Origin: Candidatus Promineifilum breve
GTDB taxonomy: Bacteria; Chloroflexota; Anaerolineae; Promineifilales; Promineifilaceae
Direction: 5' to 3'
DNA: 64,000 bases
Assembly: GCF_900066015.1 (NCBI RefSeq)
Contig: NZ_LN890655.1
Coordinates: 62,001-126,000, forward strand
Below, piece after piece: positions 19,115 through 26,680 of this stretch (position 1 is the first letter of the stretch; each line of letters opens with the position of its first letter). Below the pieces are notes generated by a model. That model was not told where the DNA came from and did not search any database. It saw nothing but the letters and a program-made list of their open reading frames with translations. A program made the position numbers and the translations under genes.

Positions 19115-21124
19115 GTGGCCCCGGTCACCAACCTGTTGGCTGATATGCTCGTCAACGGCGACATCGCGCAACTCTTCGGCTACGTCAATGATGTTCTGCA
19201 ATCCATCATTGTCATTTTCGGGGCCGCGGTCGTTCTCTATAATATCCCGCGCCTGTCGCGGGGCGCGGTGCCGCGCGCCTTTTCGTCGCTCGTTGGCCTG
19301 GTGGTCCTCGTCTACCTGACGGAACTGCTCGTCAGCCGCGCCGTCGCGCCTGAATCGGCCGAATTCCTGCTGCGCGTCGGCTGGGTCGGCGTAGCGATGG
19401 TGCCCGCCGCCCAATTCCACCTTTCCGATGCCCTGCTGACCACGACGGGCAAAATCTCGCGGCGGCGTCACGTCATGGTCATACTCGGCTTTCTGACCGG
19501 CGCGGCCTTTGCCCTCCTGGGCTTGTTCGGCGATTGGGTCGTTGGCCCGCCGTTGGCCACCGCCCCCACGCCGCGCCTGACCAGCGGGGTGGCCTTCCCC
19601 TTCTTCGCGGCCTATTTCTGGGGCGTGGCCCTGGCCAGCGTCTACAATGTCTGGCGGGCGCGGCAGCGCTGCCTGACCACGACGACGCGCCGGCGCATGA
19701 CGACCACGTTGTTCGCCATTTTGGCCGCGCCGCTGGCCGTGTTCCCCTACACGCTGCTCATCGGCGACCCGACGGCCGACCTGCCGCTCTTCCTCTGGCC
19801 GGTGCTCATCATCGGCAACTTCGCCGTCAGCATCCTGTTCGGCGTGTTGACCTCGCAGTTGGTCTATTTCGGCTCGACCCTGCCCGACCGCGTCGTGCGC
19901 GTTCGCCTCTACAAATATATGGCCCGCGTGCCGATGGCGGCGACCATTGTGTTGCTGGTCTTTGTATTGGTCAATCGCGCCCCGCCGCTGCTCGGCCTGC
20001 ACAAGGAAGTGGTCCTCGGTTTTTCCGTCGTCGCCACGGTGATGATCGTCGAATGGATCATCCACCACTATAAAAAGATCTTCGAGCGCGCCTTCCAGTT
20101 GGATGATGATCCCGACGTGCGCCGCATTCAGGCTCTCAGCGAGCGCCTGCTGACGACCAGCGAGATGAAGCAATTTCTGGAGAGCGTGCTGGCCGCCACC
20201 TGCGAGGCGGTGCGCACGCCCACGGCCTTCGTCGCCGGCCTCACGCCCAATGGCCCCAAGCTGGAGGCTGTCGTCGGCCCGCTCGAAGATCTGCCGAGCG
20301 ACGATTTACAGCGGTTCTCATTCCCCATCCACGGCGAAAACGGTACGACGCCGAGCGATCACCCGGCCGATAATTTTTTCGTCTGGGGTAATTACTGGAT
20401 TCAGCCGCTCTATAACGAACGGAGCGATCTGCTGCTGGGTATCCTGGGGATGCGCGCCCGCGCCCCGCAGCCCGACCTGACGCCCGATGAACTGCGGCTC
20501 CTCAGCCGGCTGCGTACCCAGGCCGCCGCCGCCCTCGAAGACCGTATCCTGCAGCAAGAGGTCTTCGCCGCCGTCGAGGGCATCTTGCCGGAGATCATTG
20601 CCTTGCAGGAACGGCGGAGCGCCGCGGCCTTTGGCGGGCTGCCGGCGCTGACCGCGCCCACACCCCCCTCGCCGGATGGGCTACTCCAGGACCCCGAGTT
20701 CAGCAACATGGTGCGCGACGCCTTGAACCATTACTGGGGCGGGCCGAAATTGACCGAAAGCCCCCTCTTGCAACTGGAAGTTGTCCAGCGTGAATTGGAA
20801 GAGCACGGCAACAACCCGGTCAGCGCCCTGCGCGCCATCCTGACCGAAGCCATCGAGCAGCAAAAACCCGACGGCCAACGCAGCCTGACGACGACGGAAT
20901 GGATTCTCTACAATATTCTGGACCTCAAATTCGTCCAGGGCCGCCGGGTGCGCGATGTCGCCCGCCGGCTGGCGATGAGCGAGTCCGACCTGTATCGCAA
21001 GCAGCGCGTGGCGATTGAAAATGTGGCTCGCACCATCGCCACGATGGAACGCGCCACCCTAGACGAGAGTGAACATCCCTTTGACTCAATTGTCGCCCCC
21101 CATGTCCAAACAATCCCCGGTTGA
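19115..21124 (+). CDS. Membrane sensor-like protein: multi-TM, GAF-like domain, C-terminal HTH
   Basis: Residues 1-320 contain about eight membrane helices in a pattern like histidine-kinase 7TM/N-terminal sensor regions. A GAF-like domain follows (about 345-485: LLTTSEMKQFLESVLAATCEA, PLYNERSDLLLGILGMR). There is no kinase core. The C-terminal 100 residues instead hold a helix-turn-helix, VRDVARRLAMSESDLYRKQRVAIENVA, resembling sigma-70 region 4 or LuxR-like folds. It could be a membrane-bound one-component regulator. The start is uncertain: GTG at 19115 (seven bases after the ftsH stop) or ATG at 19145. The 3' end overlaps lysA by 23 bases. Confidence 0.7.
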   Translation: MAPVTNLLADMLVNGDIAQLFGYVNDVLQSIIVIFGAAVVLYNIPRLSRGAVPRAFSSLVGLVVLVYLTELLVSRAVAPESAEFLLRVGWVGVAMVPAAQFHLSDALLTTTGKISRRRHVMVILGFLTGAAFALLGLFGDWVVGPPLATAPTPRLTSGVAFPFFAAYFWGVALASVYNVWRARQRCLTTTTRRRMTTTLFAILAAPLAVFPYTLLIGDPTADLPLFLWPVLIIGNFAVSILFGVLTSQLVYFGSTLPDRVVRVRLYKYMARVPMAATIVLLVFVLVNRAPPLLGLHKEVVLGFSVVATVMIVEWIIHHYKKIFERAFQLDDDPDVRRIQALSERLLTTSEMKQFLESVLAATCEAVRTPTAFVAGLTPNGPKLEAVVGPLEDLPSDDLQRFSFPIHGENGTTPSDHPADNFFVWGNYWIQPLYNERSDLLLGILGMRARAPQPDLTPDELRLLSRLRTQAAAALEDRILQQEVFAAVEGILPEIIALQERRSAAAFGGLPALTAPTPPSPDGLLQDPEFSNMVRDALNHYWGGPKLTESPLLQLEVVQRELEEHGNNPVSALRAILTEAIEQQKPDGQRSLTTTEWILYNILDLKFVQGRRVRDVARRLAMSESDLYRKQRVAIENVARTIATMERATLDESEHPFDSIVAPHVQTIPG

Positions 21125-22364
21125 TACCCCTTTCCACTATCGCGCCGGCGAACTCACTTGTGAAAACGTGCCGCTGGCCCGTGTCGTCGCCGCGGTGGAT
21201 ACGCCGGTCTACGTCTATAGCCGGGCCGAAATAGAGAGCCGGGCGCGCACCTACGTGGCGACGGCCGCCGACGTGACCGGCGGCGCGGCTCTGGTGTGCT
21301 ACGCCGTGAAGGCCAACGGCAACCCGGCCTTACTGCGCTTGCTGGCCGCGGCCGGCCTGGGCGCCGACGTCACCAGCGGCGGTGAACTGTTCCTGGCCCG
21401 CCACGCCGGTTTTCCGGCGACGAACATCATCTTCTCCGGCGTGGGCAAGAAGGGCGGCGAAATCGCCGAGGCGCTGGCGGCCGGCATTCGCGCCATCCAC
21501 GTCGAATCGGAGATGGAACTGGCCGCCGTGGCCGCCGCGGCCGCACGGCAGGGCGTCGTGGCTCCCATTGGCGTGCGCGTTAACCCCGACGTCAGCGCCG
21601 ACACCCACCCCTACATCAGCACCGGCCTGCGCGACCACAAGTTCGGCGTGCCCCGCGAGCGGGCGGCGGCCATTCTGCGCGCCGCCGCGGCCGACCCCTG
21701 GCTGCGTCCCGTCGGTCTGGCCGCCCATATCGGCTCGCAGATCACCGACCTGGCCCCCTTCGCTCAATCGGTCGGCTTCCTCGTCGCCCTGGCCGACGGG
21801 CTGAAGGCCGAGGGGATCACCCTCGACTACATCGATGCCGGCGGCGGGCTGGGCATCGACTATCAAGGCCCCGCGCCCGACGTGGCCGCCTGGGTGCGCG
21901 CCGTCGGCCCCCAGGTGAGCGCGGCCGGCTACCGGCTGGTCGTCGAGCCGGGGCGGTCGATTGTCGGCCGGGCCGGGGCGCTGCTGACTCGCGTCGTCTA
22001 TACCAAGGATCAGGGCGAAAAACGGTTCGTCATCGCCGACGCCGGCATGACCGACCTCATCCGGCCGACGCTCTATCAGGCCTATCACCCCATCGTGCCG
22101 TTGGTCGAATCCGCCAGCGCGCCGGAGACGGTCGACATCGTCGGCCCGATTTGCGAGACGAGCGACTTCCTGGCCCGCGCCAGATCGCTGCCGCCCGTCG
22201 CCCGCGGCGACCTGCTGGCCATCCTCCACGCCGGGGCCTATGGCTATGCCATGAGCTCCAATTACAACGGCCACCTGCGCCCGGCCGAGGTGCTGGTCGA
22301 GGGTGACTCGTTCCAGGTCATCCGCCGCCGGCAGACCTATGACGACTTGCTCTCCGGGACGTAG
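21102..22364 (+). CDS. lysA: Diaminopimelate decarboxylase
   Basis: This 420-residue PLP enzyme makes L-lysine from meso-diaminopimelate. PLP Lys70 lies in CYAVKANGNPA. Other family marks are HIGSQI, the phosphate loop GGGLGIDY, VVEPGRSIVG, and the C-terminal substrate loop GPICETSDFLA with GAYGYAMSSNYN. The ATG at 21102 is chosen over 21069 because the conserved fold begins soon after it; both overlap the upstream gene. Confidence 0.95.
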   Translation: MSKQSPVDTPFHYRAGELTCENVPLARVVAAVDTPVYVYSRAEIESRARTYVATAADVTGGAALVCYAVKANGNPALLRLLAAAGLGADVTSGGELFLARHAGFPATNIIFSGVGKKGGEIAEALAAGIRAIHVESEMELAAVAAAAARQGVVAPIGVRVNPDVSADTHPYISTGLRDHKFGVPRERAAAILRAAAADPWLRPVGLAAHIGSQITDLAPFAQSVGFLVALADGLKAEGITLDYIDAGGGLGIDYQGPAPDVAAWVRAVGPQVSAAGYRLVVEPGRSIVGRAGALLTRVVYTKDQGEKRFVIADAGMTDLIRPTLYQAYHPIVPLVESASAPETVDIVGPICETSDFLARARSLPPVARGDLLAILHAGAYGYAMSSNYNGHLRPAEVLVEGDSFQVIRRRQTYDDLLSGT

Positions 22365-22385
22365 CCCACAGGCTAATTGCAAATA

Positions 22386-22481
22386 ATTAAACACGGATCA
22401 ACACGGATTGAACGGATCGAACGGATATGAATGCGTTCTATCCGTTCGATCCGTTTGATCCGTGTCCTATCCGTGTTTAAT
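22386..22481. repeat. 96-bp quasi-palindrome of CACGGAT/AACGGAT words
   Basis: ATTAAACACGGAT (22386-22398) pairs perfectly with ATCCGTGTTTAAT (22469-22481). Inside, three more xACGGAT words face matching inverted ATCCGT words around a short centre. The element fills the gap between the convergent lysA and DUF971 genes and could end transcripts from both sides. Confidence 0.85.
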
Positions 22482-22506
22482 CTCTTAACCACCCAATAGA
22501 ACCTGC

Positions 22507-22830
22507 CTACAAGCCCGCCTCGTACAGATAATCCCAGGTGTAGATGCCGGAATCGTGGCCGTCGTTCCAGGCGAACTGGACGGCATAGCTGCCGACAGGC
22601 GTGGCCGCGTCGAGATTGAGCGCGTCGTTCTGGCTCTTCGCCAGCAGCAGCCTGTCGGCCGGGCGGCCCATCAGGGCGTGGCCCCCCTGGCACAGCACGC
22701 ATGGGCAAACCGCCCGCAGCCCGGCAAACGAATAGCTGCATTCCCGTCCATCGCTCCACTGAATGATCACGACGCGCCGCTCGCGGTCGGCGGTCACGTG
22801 GGTGGGTCTAACCTTGTTCGTCATACTCAT
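22507..22830 (-). CDS. DUF971 (gamma-butyrobetaine hydroxylase N-terminal-like) protein
   Basis: This 107-residue protein carries the DUF971 pattern RRVVIIQWSDGRECSYSF, then LRAVCPCVLCQGG with the Cys cluster and YAVQFAWNDGHDSGIYTWDYL. The domain is linked to iron-sulfur biogenesis or found alone in bacteria; a role here is not established. The start ATG at 22828-22830 overlaps the valS stop by four bases (ATGA), so the long upstream reading frame inside valS is not coding. Confidence 0.85.
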   Translation of the reverse strand: MSMTNKVRPTHVTADRERRVVIIQWSDGRECSYSFAGLRAVCPCVLCQGGHALMGRPADRLLLAKSQNDALNLDAATPVGSYAVQFAWNDGHDSGIYTWDYLYEAGL

Positions 22831-25496
22831 TCCCACGCGCCCAGCCGTTCGCGTATTTCGCGCTGCCCGGCTTCCAGATCGGCCAGCTTGTCGCGCTCTT
22901 TCTGCACCACCGCCGCCGGCGCTTTTTGGGCGAAGGGGCTGTTGAGCAAGCCGGTCAGCCGCTCGATTTGCTGGGCCAGTTCGGCCGCTTCTTTCTCCAA
23001 CCGCGCCCGTTCGGCGGCCAGATCGACCATGCCCGCCAGCGGCAGGTAACAGGTGATGGGGCCAAGGGCCAACGTGACCACCTGGGCCGGCGGGGTCACG
23101 TCGGCGGCGATGGTCAGGTCGGCCCCATCGAGGCGGGCCAGCGCCGCCAACGCCGCCCGTTCGCTTGCCAGCAGGCTCAATTTGTCGCCGGCGGCGATGA
23201 GCGCGGGAATGAAGCGGCTCGGCTCCACCCCGGCTTCGGCGCGCGCGTTGCGAATGCGTCGCACCAAGTCGCGGATTAACTCGAAATCCTGGGCCGCCGC
23301 CGCCTCGCCCGGCGCGGGTCGCGGCCAGTCGGCGATGATGAGCGCCTCGGCCCAACCCTCCGGCGGGGCAATGCCCAGCCCCGATTCCCGCGCCGCCTGC
23401 CGCACCGCCTGCCACGTCTCTTCGGTGATATAGGGCATATAAGGGTGCAGCAGCCGCAGCGTTTGATCCATGACGGTCGTCAGCGTGTGGAGCGTCGTCC
23501 ACGCCGCCGCGCCGCCGCCGCTCATCTGCGTCTTGGCGACTTCGACGTACCAGTCGGCGAAATCGTCCCAGAAGAAATCGTAGACCTGCCGCCCCGCCTC
23601 GCCGAATAGGTAGCCGTCCATCAGCCGGTCGACGGTGGCGTTCGTCTCGGCCAAGCGGGCCAATATCCAGCGATCGGCCGCGCTCATCGTCGCCGTCATG
23701 TCGGCCGGCCGGTCGGCGGCCTTTGCCCGATCGTACGAGCGGACAATGAAGCGAGCCACGTTCCATATTTTGTTGCTGAAGTTGCGGTTGCTCTCCACGC
23801 GCTCTGGGGCCAGATTCATATCGTTGCCCGGCGTGGCCCCGGTCAGCAGCGTAAAGCGCAGCGCATCCGTGCCGTTCTTCTCGATCTCGCCCAGGGGATC
23901 AACCACGTTGTCGAGCGATTTGCTCATTTTGCGGCCCAGTTCATCGCGCACCAACCCATGTAGATAGACAGTGTGGAAGGGGATGTCGTTGGTGAATAGC
24001 GCCGCGGCCATCACCATGCGGGCCACCCAGAAGAACAGGATGTCGTAGCCCGTCTCCATCACGTCGGTCGGGTAGTAGCGGGCCAGATCGGCCGTCTGCT
24101 CCGGCCAGCCCAGCGTGGAGAACGGCCACAGGCCGCTGCTGAACCACGTGTCCAGCACGTCCGGGTCCTGAGTGATGGCCGCGCTGCCGCAATGCCCGCA
24201 GGCGGTTGGGTCGGTGGTCGCCACCGTCTGCCGCCCGCAATCGGCGCAATGCCAGACGGGGATGCGATGCCCCCACCACAACTGGCGGCTGATGCACCAG
24301 GGCCGGATATTGTTGAGCCAGTTATCCCACGTCTTGACGAAATGATCGGGCACGATGGTGATGCGGCCGCTATGGACGGCCTCCAGCGCCATCTGGGCCA
24401 TCGGTTGCGTATTGACGAACCACTGCTTGCTGACCATCGGCTCGACGATCTCCCCGCCGCGCTGGCTGCGCGGGATGTTGAGCGTGTGTGGCTCGGTCTT
24501 GAGCGTCAGGCCCGCGGCTTCCATGTCGGCCCACAGCGCTTCCCGCGCCTGGAAGCGATCCAGACCGGCATACGGCCCGGCGGCGGCGTTCAGCGAGGCG
24601 TCCCTGTTCATGATCGAGATGACCGGCAACCCGTGGCGGCGGCCTATCTCGAAGTCGTTGGGGTCGTGGCCGGGGGTGATCTTCAGCGCGCCGGTGCCGA
24701 AGCCCATCTCCACGTACTCGTCGGCGATGACCGGAATCTCGCGGTTCAGCATGGGCACCAGCGCCGTGCGGCCCACGTAGGCGGCGAAGCGTTCATCGGC
24801 CGGATGCACCGCCACGGCCGTATCACCCAGGATCGTCTCCGGCCGGGTCGTCGCCACCGGCAGATAGCCGCCGCCCTGAATCGGATAGTTGAAATAGTAG
24901 AGCACGCCCGTTTCCTGGTTGGATTCCACCTCCAGATCGGAGACGGCCGTCTGTAGCCCCGGCGACCAGTTGACCAGATACTCATCCTGATAGATGAGAC
25001 CCAACCGATAGAGGCGCACGAACGCCTCGCGGACGGCGGCCGACAGCCCCTCGTCCAGCGTGAAGCGCTCGCGCGTCCAGTCGCACGACGCCCCCAGCCG
25101 GCGCAGTTGGTTGGTGATGGCCCCGCCTTTCTCTTCTTTCCAGTCCCAGGCGCGGCGCACAAACGCCTCGCGGCCGGCGGCCACGCGCGTCGTGCCTTCC
25201 TTGATCAGTTGCTTCTCAACTTGCAGTTGCGTGGCGATCCCGGCGTGATCGCTGCCGGGAACCCACAGGGCGGCCCGCCCCTGCATCCGCGCCCGGCGGA
25301 TCATCAAGTCTTCCAGGGCGACGAACATCACGTGGCCCATGTGGAGTTCGCCGGTCACGTTGGGTGGGGGGATGGAGATGACGAACGGGTCGCCGTCCGG
25401 TCGCGCCTCCGGCCGGAACCAGCCGTTCTCTTCCCACCATTGATAGAGCCGCTGCTCGGTGCTGTGAAAATCGTAAGCCTTGGGCATTTCGGTCAT
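22827..25496 (-). CDS. valS: Valyl-tRNA synthetase
   Basis: This 889-residue class Ia synthetase has the HIGH motif as HMGH in PPNVTGELHMGH, KMSKS in GRKMSKSLDN, a CP1 editing domain after about residue 190 (VATTRPETILGDTAVAVHP), and an anticodon-binding region. The C-terminal coiled coil (LAAERARLEKEAAELAQQIERL) is typical of ValRS. The start at 25494-25496 puts the conserved MPKAYDFHSTE block at the N-terminus. A T-box leader controls the gene. Confidence 0.97.
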   Translation of the reverse strand: MTEMPKAYDFHSTEQRLYQWWEENGWFRPEARPDGDPFVISIPPPNVTGELHMGHVMFVALEDLMIRRARMQGRAALWVPGSDHAGIATQLQVEKQLIKEGTTRVAAGREAFVRRAWDWKEEKGGAITNQLRRLGASCDWTRERFTLDEGLSAAVREAFVRLYRLGLIYQDEYLVNWSPGLQTAVSDLEVESNQETGVLYYFNYPIQGGGYLPVATTRPETILGDTAVAVHPADERFAAYVGRTALVPMLNREIPVIADEYVEMGFGTGALKITPGHDPNDFEIGRRHGLPVISIMNRDASLNAAAGPYAGLDRFQAREALWADMEAAGLTLKTEPHTLNIPRSQRGGEIVEPMVSKQWFVNTQPMAQMALEAVHSGRITIVPDHFVKTWDNWLNNIRPWCISRQLWWGHRIPVWHCADCGRQTVATTDPTACGHCGSAAITQDPDVLDTWFSSGLWPFSTLGWPEQTADLARYYPTDVMETGYDILFFWVARMVMAAALFTNDIPFHTVYLHGLVRDELGRKMSKSLDNVVDPLGEIEKNGTDALRFTLLTGATPGNDMNLAPERVESNRNFSNKIWNVARFIVRSYDRAKAADRPADMTATMSAADRWILARLAETNATVDRLMDGYLFGEAGRQVYDFFWDDFADWYVEVAKTQMSGGGAAAWTTLHTLTTVMDQTLRLLHPYMPYITEETWQAVRQAARESGLGIAPPEGWAEALIIADWPRPAPGEAAAAQDFELIRDLVRRIRNARAEAGVEPSRFIPALIAAGDKLSLLASERAALAALARLDGADLTIAADVTPPAQVVTLALGPITCYLPLAGMVDLAAERARLEKEAAELAQQIERLTGLLNSPFAQKAPAAVVQKERDKLADLEAGQREIRERLGAWE

Positions 25497-25515
25497 AATT
25501 GCACTCTCACACAAT

Positions 25516-25771
25516 AAAAAACGCTCTCGCCTGTTCAAGGACGAGAGCGCAATGCTCACGCGGTACCACCTTGCTTCCGGCCCATCGCTGGGCCGACGCT
25601 TGTCTGGCTATAACGGGCTGACCCGCCTGGGCTTACTTCAGTTCAGCCGAGGGACTCCCGGGCGACTTTCGGCGCTCCTGCCGTTGCCAAGGCTTACAGC
25701 CGGTGACCCTGGCTCTCTGGTCGGCGGTGGGCGCGTACTGCTCCCGTTCGACGTCGTTGTGTATTTAACTG
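25516..25771 (-). ncRNA. T-box riboswitch leader of valS
   Basis: The invariant T-box AAGGTGGTACCGCG is present on the minus strand at 25572-25559, and it pairs with the tRNA acceptor end. Downstream is a terminator: CGCTCTCG (25549-25542), a 12-base loop, CGAGAGCG (25529-25522) and a six-T run (25521-25516). A candidate specifier GUC (25666-25664) lies in GAAAGUCGCCC near the end of Stem I, which fits Val-tRNA. Uncharged tRNA-Val should favour the antiterminator and raise valS expression. This fills the 329-base gap ahead of valS. Confidence 0.95.
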
Positions 25772-25777
25772 GGCGGC

Positions 25778-25806
25778 AGTATAGCAGCCCGTTGGCCTGG
25801 CGTCAA
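25778..25806 (-). promoter_or_regulatory. Promoter of the valS T-box transcript
   Basis: On the minus strand TTGACG (25806-25801), exactly 17 bases and TATACT (25783-25778) match the sigma-70 consensus at five of six positions each. The transcript would start near 25771, giving a leader of about 275 bases. Confidence 0.8.
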
Positions 25807-25825
25807 ACCGGCCGCGACAAGGGTT

Positions 25826-26575
25826 TTACTCCTCGATAATCGTGATCTCGGTGATAACGTCCCCCGGCTCCGTCGCCGACGCCGGGTCGCGCAGCGTGAG
25901 ACCGCTCAACGTCTCGTCCCCTTCTACCAGTTCGCCGAAGATGGTATGCAGGCCGTTCAAGTGGTCGGCCGGGGCGAACGTGATGAAGAATTGGCTGCCG
26001 TTACTGTCCGGCACACCGGGGTTTGCCATTGCCAACAGGCCGCGGCCGTCGAACGTCCGGCCGGTATCGACCTCATCGGCGAACGCGTAACCGGGGCCGC
26101 CCCCGCCGGTGCCGGTCGGGTCGCCGCCCTGGGCCATGAAGTCGACCAGGACGCGATGGAAGGTTGTGCCGTCATAGAAGCCCTGATTAGCCAGAAAGAC
26201 GAAATTGTTGACGGCCAGCGGCGCTTCGTCGTCAAACAGGTTCAATCGCATCTCGCCGCCGTCTTCCATACGGATCACGGCCGTATAATCCTTAGCCGTG
26301 TCGATGGTCATGGCCGGTGCTTCGCTGAAGTAATTGTTGCGTTGGGCCGGTTCGAGGGCTGCCAACGGCCGCTCGCCGGCGGTTACGGTGGTCGTCTCGG
26401 TGGTGGTCGCTTCGTCGGCGCGCCCCCGCAAGTAGACTAATAGCGCGATGGCCGCCAGCACGGCGACGACGATACCGCCGATCATCAGATTGCGTTGCCG
26501 CTCCTTTTGGCGGCGCAACTCCTCTTGCTTCCGCCGCTCGGATACGGACGGGGTTCGGGCTTGATTCTTGGACAT
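25826..26575 (-). CDS. Membrane-anchored cyclophilin-type peptidyl-prolyl isomerase
   Basis: This 249-residue protein has a charged N-terminus rich in Arg/Lys/Glu, one membrane helix (about 31-48: MIGGIVVAVLAAIALLVYL), a linker and a cyclophilin domain. Catalytic marks are TFHRV (the key Arg), FMAQGGDP and GSQFFIT. It should catalyse proline isomerisation of exported proteins on the outer face of the membrane. AAGGAGG precedes the ATG at 26575. The minus-strand neighbours are valS and a cytochrome. Confidence 0.93.
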   Translation of the reverse strand: MSKNQARTPSVSERRKQEELRRQKERQRNLMIGGIVVAVLAAIALLVYLRGRADEATTTETTTVTAGERPLAALEPAQRNNYFSEAPAMTIDTAKDYTAVIRMEDGGEMRLNLFDDEAPLAVNNFVFLANQGFYDGTTFHRVLVDFMAQGGDPTGTGGGGPGYAFADEVDTGRTFDGRGLLAMANPGVPDSNGSQFFITFAPADHLNGLHTIFGELVEGDETLSGLTLRDPASATEPGDVITEITIIEE

Positions 26576-26615
26576 GGCGTGTGATTCCTCCTTGGTAGTG
26601 ATTTCAAAAGACCGC

Positions 26616-26677
26616 TGACCGCCGACCGCGGACCGCCATAAGAGGGACGGCGGTCCGCGGTCAGTCGTCGGCGGTCA
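26616..26677. repeat. Quasi-palindrome of GACCGCCGACCGCGGACC type
   Basis: The left arm 26616-26637 pairs with 26649-26677. Twenty-two bases match, interrupted only by a six-base bulge (AGTCGT) on the right. It lies between the cytochrome stop and the cyclophilin start and could be a processing or termination hairpin. Confidence 0.8.
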
Positions 26678-26680
26678 TTT

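Noticed and set aside
22386-22481. Possible CRISPR array, because of regularly spaced short repeats
   Set aside because: Units are only 7-8 bases with 2-base gaps and half of them are inverted; no spacers and no cas genes are seen.
22507-23766. A 419-codon version of the DUF971 gene
   Set aside because: The upstream 312 codons lie out of frame inside valS and are low-complexity; the DUF971 domain starts at 22830 with an ATGA overlap.
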